Assembly (NCBI GenBank): GCA_002633025.1 | Contig: NMRB01001055.1 | Location: forward strand, 126,162 to 190,161 | Source: Notospermus geniculatus | Taxonomy: Eukaryota; Nemertea; Pilidiophora; Heteronemertea; Lineidae | Direction of reading: 5' to 3' | Length of the DNA: 64,000 nt | Shown here: positions 1 to 8,895 of the stretch, one piece after another | Position numbering within the stretch: the stretch's first letter is position 1 | Layout: each line of letters begins with the position of its first letter | Notes under the pieces: generated by a model | Told to the model about the DNA's origin: nothing | Seen by the model: the letters and a program-made list of their open reading frames with translations, nothing else | The model's database searches: none | Translations under genes and position numbers: made by a program

Positions 1-48
1 CCCTACAAATCTGCATTTGCTAATAAATACTTATAACCACAGATCCCT

Positions 49-111
49 GTCAGCTGCCCTGCATTCAGAGAGACTTTTCACTGAAGTCTCTCTGAATGCA
101 GGGCAGCTGAC
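49..111. repeat. Perfect 27-bp stem hairpin
   Basis: Bases 49-75 are the exact reverse complement of 85-111, with a 9-base spacer. No coding frame is convincing here. It may be the core of a small foldback element, but the flanking ends cannot be defined so close to the window edge. Confidence 0.85.
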
Positions 112-221
112 TACCATCCACATTCCCCTCCCAGTCACCAAAAATATCAACACCACAACTAACGTTCAAGACTACTGGTTTTTGTCATTAATGTACAAAC
201 GGCTTGCCATAATACTTTGAC

Positions 222-711
222 TCGAAAGGCTTGTTGTACTTGACTCGATGACGCGAAGACTCGATGGCGCGATGACTCGATGACCGCCAAAATTATTCAA
301 TGAAATTCAGCTCGTTATTTCTAAGAAGTGGAATGGATCAACGGCGGAAGTGGACCGTCGTAGTGTCGCCAGCTACCATTAGGTGAATTAAGGTATTATT
401 CAACGTAAATCATGAAATGAAGGATAGCCTTGAGAATTTACTATGGGTCCCTTTTGAAAAGTTGTAGGGATTGGTCTTGTCTCCCTATTCCAAACTCCGG
501 AGGAGGTATAGCGTTAATTTTCAGCCCTTTTGAGCAATGATCCTACTGCATGTTCCCCACCTTCCTAAAATGTTGCACAGTAACCCAGTGTTCTGAAATG
601 GGGAACTCGAATTAAAATAAGGCATTCACCAATTATGCAGGAAATTTAATTGGCCTTCATCGCGCTTTCGAGTCATCGCGCTATCGAGTCAAGTACAACA
701 AGCCGATTCGA
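222..711. mobile_element. ~490-bp miniature inverted-repeat element
   Basis: The left end (222-284) reads TCGAAAGGCTTGTTGTACTT followed by repeated GACTCGATG-type motifs. The right end (about 654-711) is its inverted counterpart. The arms are imperfect, with 2-3 short internal repeats each. There is no transposase, so this is a non-autonomous DNA element of unassigned superfamily. Confidence 0.7.
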
Positions 712-1819
712 AAGATATCAACAGCCTGCTGTGTGGTCAGCAATCCCGACCATCACCAACTGGACACGGTGTAACATCTCCCAACGTTCCCGTTTTTCAG
801 TGTTTTGTTCTTTCTTTTGGGAAGGGATCGAGTAACAGTAGACAGGTAGAGAGACCACGACTGTTCAATACGGCACTACAATGAGGGAAACATTTTCACA
901 CAGATACTCTGACAATGGTTTTAAGCTCTTCTTCCTTTTCATACTGCTTGGAGAAAAGCAATAAAGACCAGTTGACTGTTTTTATGGTCCAATGTGATCA
1001 CTGTGCTTATACAGGGTGGCCAAAAAAAGCGCAACATCCACCTTTTAAATCTCCAAGGGGGACCAGGTTTTACTAGAAAGTGACCAGGCCATATGAGCCC
1101 AATAATCCCTATTATCAATCTAGTTGCAGGACAGCGAGCCATCCACCTCAACACGGATGGGCGGACATCCTGTATCCGGATGGTAAGCCTTCCAGGCATT
1201 CTGGACATATCACCATACCAAATGTGGATGGCAAACCGTCCAAATGGTGCTCTGGTGGATGGGACAGCCAGCCATCCAGTCATGTCATTTTATGTGGTTG
1301 CTTTATCTGAATGAGGTGATTTCATGCCGCGTATTTTTGGCTTTCTAGTGCGTATTCTGTATCAAAGCTTCTTTCTAGAGCTGGTGCACATTCTTAATTC
1401 AATATACAATCAGTTAGTTTGACGAGTTTTGAAAGCTGTGAGCAAAAATACGGACAAATACTAGTACCTTCCTCCTCATGCAATTTTGTGCCCTCAATCT
1501 TGTAATCATTGGTTGCCATGGCAACAGCCCCTCTTGGTTGATAGAAAACCTGTCCAGCCCCACGTCTGGACTGTGACCTGCCCCCTTGATGGGCCTACGA
1601 AAGCAAAACAACCATTTTAATAACTTTCTGGCTGGATGGCTGCCCATCCTCAGCGCCCTCACACGACGAATAGTGTAATCGGGGTCTTTTGTGCACTGGA
1701 CGTCCACCTGTGCGGTCGTCCTTTGCTTTCCTCCTGTTCCCGCGAGTTCTCGGGAATCTTTTTGGATTTATCGGTGTGATTATTGGCGTTTTGGTTTCTT
1801 TTCCGTTATCTTTGTGCTT
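712..1819. other. No gene recognised; one dispersed repeat fragment
   Basis: Bases 720-762 match, in inverse orientation, 3766-3808: both carry the phrase CCTGCTGTGTGGTCAGCAA. The remainder holds GGATG-rich low-complexity stretches around 1130-1290 and no convincing exon. Confidence 0.5.
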
Positions 1820-1926
1820 GTCCGGCTCTCCCCTGGAGGATTGCCGTGGGATATGTCCAGCTTTCGAGCTGTGGGATGATTGTCCGGCTCTCCCCTGGGG
1901 ATTGCCGTGGGATATGTCCGGTTTCA
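1820..1926. repeat. 62-bp tandem duplication (about 1.7 copies)
   Basis: The phrase TCCGGCTCTCCCCTGG begins at 1821 and again at 1883, followed in both by ATTGCCGTGGGATATGTCC. The period is 62 bases with small differences. The open frames crossing it have no recognisable domain and are treated as chance. Confidence 0.8.
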
Positions 1927-2494
1927 GAAATAGTAATGTCCTGTCCACTTACTTGTCCCATTCCCATTCAGTCACTGCAAGCCTCTATAGAGCAGAGGTG
2001 ACACCTGTAGAGGCCCATTGTTCGAGAGATGCGGTTCACCTAGCACGCTCAATCACAGCTTGGATCGTCTTGGATCGTCATGAATAATAGGTGGCATCTG
2101 TGTGCCATACGTTCAAACCCACTCATATTCTCGCGTGGTCTGCTTCGCCGTGGATAACCCCATTCGAGAGTTCGAGTCCATACTCGGAAAATTCGACGAG
2201 TAATTTAGGGTACTAACAAGTCTGTCCCTGAGATGTGTAGAAAGGTACTCATAATGAGATTCCTTTTCTGCTCATAGTGAGTAGGTAAATACACATATTC
2301 ATAATGAGGTACATGTAAATCCAACCGTTAAAAAGTTAGCTGTACATCCGGTCTCATTCTCCTGTACAAAGTTCAGTTGTTGGGGCGAACGATAAAGTTT
2401 AAAAAGCGTGTAAAAAATTCCCCCAAGTGGGATTTTTACTCTTTGACTGAGAAGTCTTCAATAGACATAATGACACATGTTTCATGTATACAGG

Positions 2495-3166
2495 AAAATC
2501 ACCTTTTATTGGTGGTGCTCAGAATTTCTGTAGGCCCTGGTTCTCTGAAGGTATTTGAGGGCCAGAATGGGGGGGGGGGGTTATAGCCGATTATGTGTCA
2601 GCAAAGGTACTTCTCTGGAACTGCTGAACTGTGAAGAAAGTTCGTGGAGTGTGGTTGGTACTGAAATGTGATAATAATAATAATACTGTAATAATGATAA
2701 TAATGGTGAGTTCTTATATAGCGCTTCATAGCGTATTACGCTCTCTAAACGCTTCACACATTATTACCCCAGCATATGATTCCTATAACCTTTCTGTAGA
2801 AACCAAAGGGCAGCCACAATATAGCGCACACGATGGACATTTCAGGCCAGTTGAGAGTTACAGAGTGGCACGGCCGGGGATCGAACCCGCGACCTTCCGA
2901 TCACGAGTCCACAACCCTAACCATTATGCCACCGCGCTCCCCGATGTGATCACAGATTGTGACAAACAAGAATACTTGGCATAATAAGAGCACCAAAGAA
3001 AAATGCCGATCTTGAAATCAGCACCTCTCATAGCCATTTTGTGTCTGCTTCACTGATCACACAATTTAATCAAAGTTAACCACATAATCCCCCCATTCTG
3101 GCCCTCAAATACCTTCAAAACCAGGGCCTACAGGAATTCTGAGCACCACCAATAAAAGGTGATTTT
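2495..3166. mobile_element. Foldback/MITE interrupted by a SINE
   Basis: Left arm 2495-2570 and right arm 3089-3166 are inverted copies of about 76 bp (AAAATCACCTTTTATTGGTG at the outer end, a G-run at the inner end). The SINE at 2673-2943 lies between the arms, so the inverted repeat is the older insertion. Confidence 0.75.
2673..2943 (-). mobile_element. tRNA-derived SINE with LINE-like tail
   Basis: Read on the minus strand, the head resembles a tRNA gene: an A-box-like TGGCATAATGG and a perfect B-box-like GGTTCGATCCC (complement at 2877-2887). The 3' end has a GCGCTATATAAGAAC phrase and an ATT-rich tail like that of the LINE at 18.6-19.8 kb. A 7-bp target duplication ATGTGAT flanks it at 2666-2672 and 2944-2950. 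Family knowledge: tRNA heads supply an internal pol III promoter, and LINE-like tails allow mobilisation in trans. It is a SINE and not a functional tRNA gene, because the tRNA-like part runs straight into an unrelated body. Confidence 0.85.
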
Positions 3167-3206
3167 ACTGTATCTTATTTTTTCCGGGCTTAACCCTTCT
3201 CCTATC

Positions 3207-3650
3207 AGTCTAAAGCCGTTTTTACACTACACAGAATTTTGGCCCGGATGAACCGTACCTTGCTCGACCCGGGCAAGGCCCACCTCAGAAAGAGCATTTT
3301 ACCCCATTTACACCATGAAAACCGCGCCAAAATCTGAATCGCTGGCTCTCCTTTCTAGTGTGGAGGTACGAAATCTCCGTCATTTTCAATATGGCTGCGC
3401 CCATGATCATTCGCGGCAATGACGTATTGAGTTCAAGGCCGATAAATGAGCATGCGCATTCACTAAAGGCGAGTCATTCAAGTGGGCCGAGCCCAGTAGC
3501 GTGTTTACACTGTGCAGTTTTCCTGCGGAACCGTGCTCGACCCGGGTCGAACCGACCTCCTGTTCGGCCCGGATGAAAGTAGCACCGTGCCGAGCCCAGT
3601 TGTACCGTGCCAACCCATTTACACTATCACCTTTTTTCCCGTGCCGTGCA
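3207..3650. mobile_element. Probable degenerate 'TTTTTACAC' MITE
   Basis: It starts with AAAGCCGTTTTTACACTACA and contains repeated GCTCGACCCGGG and GGCCCGGATGAA blocks in both halves. The end structure resembles the clearer element at 46613-47167. The right boundary is uncertain. Confidence 0.4.
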
Positions 3651-3765
3651 AACAACACTCATTCCTTCTCCTACAAGGCATACTGCACTATCCTGATCTG
3701 AAGCTATACTTCTCGAAGAAGGCGTCAATTAGCACCAGTTACACCGGGGCTCAGCTTCTCCTGTT

Positions 3766-3857
3766 GGTGATGGCCGGCCTTGCTGACCACACAGCAGGCT
3801 TTGCTTCGAATAAACAACAACTTCGAATAAAAGTCCTGACACTGACGCTTTTGGTGT
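3766..3857. repeat. Dispersed repeat fragments
   Basis: Bases 3766-3808 are an inverted match to 720-762. Bases 3820-3855 (CTTCGAATAAAAGTCCTGAC and following) match 50507-50545. They are pieces of a larger family whose limits cannot be seen here. Confidence 0.55.
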
Positions 3858-3863
3858 GATGGT

Positions 3864-4805
3864 GGGTGAGGTCAAAGTTGGTGTCGGAGTTAGGTGTTGG
3901 TGTTGGTGTTGGTGTCAGTGTTAAACCAGAGCACATAACACCTGTCATAATGGAAGTGTTACACCAGAGTTAACACTGGTGTTAACACCACTGTTAACAC
4001 CAGTATTAACACTGGTGTCAGCTGAATGAAATGTGACTTAGAGCAAGTGCACACACGTCCTACCTTAATATGCAGAAGAATATTAAGGATGTGTCCATCT
4101 GGATGTTGAATGGGCATGGTCAGTTCATTAAACTTTTGGGGTAAAGGGAACTGTATGTGTTGGCCAGCAATTTCGAATAAGAAGTCCGTGACTTCATGGG
4201 CCGTTGATTAGCTAGGCCTTCAGTCTTTGCAAGCTGTCTAATAATAGCCTAGCCCCCAGAAGCCAATAAGATAAAAACATCTCAATTCTCTTTCTGGATG
4301 CAAATGGAGATGCCTGTGCATTATGGCCATACTCCTGTGCTCATGAAATTCGTCTGCGACTTGTTGCACTTGTTCCTCAGTCATATCAGTGAGCCGAAGA
4401 TGTCTTGAAAGTGGTTCAGACGTCTCTGCTGGCCTTCGGACATGATTAGGGGCCCTTTGATCTTCAATTCCTGCAACCACTTCTTGAAAACCTACAAACA
4501 ACATGGCTGCCAACACCAACACCCAACTTTGAACTCTGGCCGGTGTTAAACCCCTGGGGTTCAGAGTTGACACCACTATAAAAGCCTTTTAAAATCTGTA
4601 TTCTGACACCGAGTTCAGTTCAGCCCAACACCTGGTGTCAGACGTGGTGTTGAGTTAACACCGACACTGACTTTCAACTGGGTTTACACCGGTGTTGGTG
4701 TCACACCAGTGTTAACACCGAGCAGTTCAAAGTTCGGCTTAAACCCGGTGTTAGTGTCAGTGTTAGTGTTAACTCCTAACACCAACACCAACTTTGACCT
4801 CACCC
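3864..4805. mobile_element. TIR element rich in GTGTTAACAC
   Basis: Ends are inverted: GGGTGAGGTCAAAGTTGGTG at 3864 and its complement ending at 4805. Subterminal regions (3890-4015 and about 4610-4790) are packed with GGTGTTAACACC-like palindromes. The middle has no transposase. A fragment of the same family lies at about 47530-47587. Confidence 0.7.
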
Positions 4806-4843
4806 AATGTTGGAGGAGCTAGATCCCAGTGGGAAAACCAAGG

Positions 4844-4950
4844 GGCCATATCCATAAAACTACTTAAGTCTAAGTGTGACACTTACCATTATTTGTTCAA
4901 CACAAAAGATAAGCTTCACACTTTGACTTAAGTATGTTTATGTATGGACC
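4844..4950. mobile_element. ~107-bp CTTAAGT MITE
   Basis: A short palindromic element: CCATAAAACTACTTAAGTC near the left end and GACTTAAGTATGTTTATG near the right end, bounded by GGCCATA and TATGGACC. It serves as the uninterrupted reference for the adjoining copy at 4954-6470. Confidence 0.7.
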
Positions 4951-5006
4951 ATTGGACCATATTCATAAAACTACTTAAGTCTAGGTCTAACACTTATCCT
5001 TTGTTC

Positions 5007-5706
5007 CAAAGAGAAGAAAAGCACAAAAATTGACACACAATATATGATAAATAAAAAGGCAATTTCCAGAGTGTTTGCGAATTTTCGACCCCAACCGGGG
5101 TCTTCTTCAGGCTGGAACTTTACAATCCGAAAATCGAGAACAGACTGAGCTGAAAGCCAAATGTCGATTAGAAGTATCCCATCCAAACAGGACGTGACAG
5201 CAATTAAGGAAAAGAAAGGAGTACAAGCCCCAAAAGGTGGTTGCTCAACCTAACAGAAATGTAATTAGTGAATGAAAGGCTTGAATAGGCTGAAGGGAAG
5301 GGTGTATAATATAGCTTGGAGGAATTAAACTAACAGTATAATTATACTGACAGTACAATACCCCCAAGACTATATATAGTAAGAGTAATTTATATTAAAC
5401 AAATGTATGAGGAAGTGATAACAAATTAGGCCTAGGAAAAGAAATGCCCCTTCATTTCTTATTATCTTGCTCTTCATTTCTTTTTCTAGGCCTAATTTGT
5501 TATCACTTCCTCATACATTTGTTTAATATAAATTACTCTTACTACAGTCTTGGGGGTATTGTACTGTTAGTATAATTATACTGTTAGTTTAATTCCTCCA
5601 AGCTATATTATACACCCTTCCCTTCAGCCTATTCAAGCCTTACATTCACTAATTACATTTCTGTTAGCAGTTAGGTTGAGCAACCACCTTTTGGGGCTTG
5701 TACTCC
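5007..5706 (-). mobile_element. Retro-type insertion capped by a ~230-bp inverted repeat
   Basis: Flanked by a 12-bp target duplication, TATCCTTTGTTC (4995-5006 and 5707-5718). On the minus strand its 3' part carries a stem-loop (GACCCC, loop GGTT, GGGGTC; complement near 5086-5102) and ends in CAATTTTTGTGCTTTTCTTC. Its 5' part is a giant hairpin: 5217-5446 is inverted at 5475-5708 around a 28-base loop, with few mismatches and one 5-base indel. The same 3' end occurs in the insertions at 26180 and 32471. The stem-loop recalls tails of Penelope-like elements, but that assignment is an inference and no protein is encoded. Confidence 0.7.
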
Positions 5707-5749
5707 TATCCTTTGTTCAATACAAAAGATTAGTAGCGCTTTGACTTAA

Positions 5750-6445
5750 AGCGATGTACTCGGGCTCTGCAGTACTGCACATCGATAGTTCCTTTATTTC
5801 CCGCACGGTGGCAGCACTATATTTTATGAATGAAATTCCAAGCGAGCCATCTCATTATAATACTACGGAATTTACTATGACCAATCAGTAGCGAGGAGGG
5901 TGACCATGGTGACATGATTGACAGTGTCACTCAGTGATTGATGCCGACGGGACGAGTCCCGAGTCATCCGCAAAACATGCAAAGGATGGTGTTGGCCGGG
6001 GTGCAACGACGTTCAGGAGGTACACTGCGAAGTCCTCATTAGTGCTACAACAACCTTCTGTCTTCACACGCCGCCATCTGACTAAACTTGCAGCAGTGAT
6101 GCGAATTCTCTGGTCAGTCTTCCTCACACTTCGGATTTTTCCGCGCCATGTTTGTTGTCAGTCTGTCGATCTCGTTCTCGGAAATAACCCGTGCGATTTT
6201 GAAATTATTCCGGCAGCAAACACTAATGTCGCCCAAATTCATTGAAATAATATTAATAAAAGATTTTTCATGAACGTTTTATTGTATAAAACGTAGACGA
6301 TACCGTAATTTGATGGTTCAACGGTGCTAGAAATCACACGAGATCAGTTTCAAGAATCCCGCTAGCTATGAATGAAATTGGGGAGTTATCGCGGGTCGCG
6401 ATAGTTGAACGAGATTTCATTTTCAACCCTCGCGAGTACATCGCT
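5750..6445. mobile_element. TTAA-flanked non-autonomous DNA transposon, copy 1
   Basis: TTAA at 5746-5749 and 6446-6449 brackets inverted ends AGCGATGTACTCG. TTAA duplications are typical of piggyBac and Kolobok families; no transposase is present, so the superfamily is left open. The second copy is 20361-21068 in the opposite orientation. Both copies keep a 66-codon open frame (minus strand 5927-6127 here), reading RWRRVKTEGCCSTNEDFAVY in the middle, with about ten substitutions between copies. That frame opens with GTG, so it may be a leftover exon of the autonomous parent and not a gene. Confidence 0.8.
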
Positions 6446-6628
6446 TTAAGTATATTTATGAATATGGACCCTGGTCTCTGTGACCTTACAACTGCCATTT
6501 TGGCGTAGCGTGATATACACGAACACATATTGTAAACTATGTACTTATATACATGTACATATCTGTAGATAGAATCTTCTCATCGATAGCTCGAAAAAAT
6601 ACCAGAACTAATCGAAGATAGGCCTCTA

Positions 6629-7006
6629 TAAACTCCCTCCGTAGTTGTGAGTCGCGCCCCCTTCCGTTTACCCGCTCTCCACAACTGCTTAACTTCGTAA
6701 AATTCGCCGCGTTTGGTCAACAGATGGCGCTGAGAGAGTTGACCAATGAGGGCACCGAGCAACCGGTAACCAAGCTGGCCTGAGACACTTTTTCATTGGC
6801 CGAGCGGTTCGTAGCCATGGTAGCACAAGAACATCCGTTGCCAACGGGCCAAAGAGTTCTGAAAGAAGCGTGCCGATAGGCTGTAAAATCCGCGCCAGGC
6901 CCTGACGCCATCTGTTGACCAGACGCGGCGAATTTTACGACGTTAAGCAGTTGTGGAGAGTGGGTAAACCGAAGGGGGCGCGATACACAACTGCGTAGGG
7001 AGTTTA
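6629..7006. mobile_element. ~376-bp TA-flanked MITE, copy 1
   Basis: Inverted ends TAAACTCCC with GTAGTTGTG just inside, then CGCTCTCCACAACTGCTTAA near the left arm and its complement near 6940-6965. The same element, reversed, is at 48623-48998 with almost identical length. TA at the ends fits the target choice of Tc1/mariner elements, but no transposase is seen. Confidence 0.8.
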
Positions 7007-7518
7007 AGGCCTATATTGCAGAGTATACACCACGTTGTTACATTATTTCTGAACAACGAGATAATCATCAATTCATGTATTTCCACAAAGCACTCCATTG
7101 TCATTGTTAAACTTTTTTGGGACATTTTATTGATCTGGTTGACAAAGCTGCATCCGCACAAAAGCCCATCAACAGTTTAGTTCGAAGTTAGTTCTGATTT
7201 CTTTTTTGAGAATGAATACCTGTATGTCAGTCAATTTTAAGTAAAATGAAACAGCGAGTAACACTCAGCATCGACTCTTCTATGTACTCACCTATAATAT
7301 CCTAAGCCGGATAATACTACAGTTAATATCGTCACTACCGGATTCCTCACTTCTTCGATTTACTAAATTGTAATATGAAAGTGCCTGCTTTTAAAGTCAT
7401 GACTATTCATGACGATAGACTGGAAGAACGGTTGTCAATTTCTTGCGCAAGACCCGTTGGTGTCGGCCCCAGGAACGGAACACAATCACGCAACGTGTCG
7501 AAATGGTCGCATAAGCCC
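7007..7518. other. No gene or clear repeat seen
   Basis: AT-rich sequence with only short open frames lacking recognisable domains. No pair of long inverted or direct repeats was found within it. Confidence 0.5.
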
Positions 7519-7578
7519 GGGGGCATACCGAACGCGAATTCGCATGCGACAGGGCAACGCATGCGATGCATGCTTTGG

Positions 7579-7919
7579 AGCCTAAAGCTAGAAACACATG
7601 TCCGATAAAAATGGTGCGATTTGCCGTCCGGCAGGGGTGTTTTTAAAATCGACTGGCCAGGATAAATGACGAGTCGACAGCGTTGGGTCAGTCAACTTTA
7701 AAAACACCCCTGCTGGACGGCACATCGCACCATTTTATCGGACATGTGCTTCTAGCTTTAAGCCTAGCGCACATTTGCGGCAAAACTCAATGCGTTAGGG
7801 GTGTTTTTGTAGTCGACTGACCCAACGCTGTCGACGCGTCATTCAGCCAGGACAGTCGATTTTAACAGACACCCCTAACGCATTGAGTTTTGTCGGAAAT
7901 GTGCGCTTGGCTTTAGGCT
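7579..7919. mobile_element. Two abutting inverted-repeat MITEs
   Basis: Bases 7579-7763 and 7758-7919 are each long inverted repeats that share an AAGCCTA boundary. Both arms carry a GGGGTGTTTTT or ACACCCCT block and a GTCGACTGACCCAACGCTGT core. The pair is bracketed by direct copies of an AACGCGAATTCGC(A/G)TGCGAC phrase at about 7530 and 7935, suggesting insertion into an older element of that family. Confidence 0.7.
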
Positions 7920-8007
7920 ACGGATACACCAAACGCGAATTCGCGTGCGACATGGCAACGCGCGCGATTTATGCTTTGAAAGCCTTTGTGTGCGTGCAGT
8001 ATGGCGG

Positions 8008-8117
8008 AAAATAATAAAGACTTTGACGCTTTGCCCATTGTTTGGAAGCAGAGCGGCGGAAAATAACAAAAGATTTGACGCATCACGCAGCGTAAAACGC
8101 GTCTGTGGAAACGAGCC
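8008..8117. repeat. Truncated first copy of a ~120-bp GC-rich unit
   Basis: The segment from CCCATTGTTTGGAAGCAGAG through GCATCACGCAGCG to GTGGAAACGAGCCTAAAGG recurs at 8641-8772 and, shortened, at 8774-8895. Open frames through these copies (for example around 8482-8871) repeat the same peptide and are artefacts of the repeat. Confidence 0.7.
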
Positions 8118-8118
8118 T

Positions 8119-8497
8119 AAAGGCCCGTTTCCACTAGAGCGTTTTTTCGCTCGCCGAAAAACGACGCGTTTTTGCGCGACGGATATCGCGGCGGTGGTCG
8201 TTTTCTGGAGGGCTTTCCATTAGGGCGTTTCATCGATGCACCATACACCATGCACCGTGCATCGAATACAGCTCGGAATGTACAGAAGTACGCCGCGGAA
8301 TACGCTTTGAATGCTATTCGAGCAATCGGCTTTTGTCCGCCGGCGGTCTCCGTTGCGCAATATTCGATCGTTTTCACCGTCCCGTTCAAGTGGAAAGGGA
8401 TAAAGGGATATCCATTATAGCATTCTCAGCGGATTTCCGCTCGCAAACACGCGGCGTCATGCGCCGCGCAAAAACGCTCTAGTGGAAACGGGCCTTA
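8119..8497. mobile_element. AAGGCCCGTTTCCAC MITE
   Basis: Left end AAGGCCCGTTTCCACTAGAG and right end CTCTAGTGGAAACGGGCCTT are perfect inverses. TTA/TAA-type bases adjoin the ends, as in PIF/Harbinger target duplications, but the class is not proven. Its interior is closely related, in reverse, to 10264-10629. Confidence 0.8.
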
Positions 8498-8498
8498 A

Positions 8499-8638
8499 GG
8501 CTAGGGATACACTGAACGCGATTTACCCATCGCGCGCGATTTTCGCACGAATCTCTTTTGTTTCGGAGGCATTGCGGCATGAAATAACAAAGAAACAACG
8601 CGCGCGATGGGTAAATCGCGTTCAGTGTATCCCTAGCC
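8499..8638. mobile_element. 140-bp palindromic MITE
   Basis: Arms of about 43 bp (GGCTAGGGATACACTGAACG and onward) are perfectly inverted around a ~55-bp core. It sits directly between two AAGGCCC elements. Confidence 0.85.
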
Positions 8639-8640
8639 TT

Positions 8641-8895
8641 AAGGCCCGTTTCCACTTGAGCGTTTTACGCCGCGTTTTGACGCTTCGCCCATTGTTTGGA
8701 AGCAGAGCGGCGGAAAATAACAAAAGATTTGACGCATCACGCAGCGTGAAACGCGTCTGTGGAAACGAGCCTAAAGGCCCGTTTCCACATGAGCGTTTTA
8801 CCCCGCGTTTTGACGCTTCGCCCATTGTTTGGAAGCAGAGCGGCGGAAAATTGACGCATCAAGCGGCGTAAAACGCTCTAGTGGAAACGGGCCTT
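8641..8895. mobile_element. Two head-to-tail AAGGCCC MITEs
   Basis: Units 8641-8772 and 8774-8895 each start AAGGCCCGTTTCCAC and close with its inverse (GTGGAAACGAGCC or GTGGAAACGGGCC). Both hold the same core as 8008-8117. The second has a deletion of the ACAAAAGATTT portion. Confidence 0.75.

Larger units (their letters stand above)
4954..6470. mobile_element. Second CTTAAGT MITE, split by two insertions
   Basis: The start GGACCATATTCATAAAACTA and the end AAGTATATTTATGAATATGG are the two halves of the element seen intact at 4844-4950. Between them lie a retro-type insertion (5007-5706) and a TTAA-flanked DNA element (5750-6445). Removing both leaves a copy of about 120 bp, so the order of insertion is clear. 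Confidence 0.7.

Noticed and set aside
2870-2943. tRNA gene
   Set aside because: Only the head is tRNA-like. It is part of a SINE with a target duplication and a LINE-like tail.
8482-8871. 129-codon open frame in the GC-rich array
   Set aside because: It runs through two or three MITE copies, its peptide repeats with the DNA repeat, and no domain is visible.
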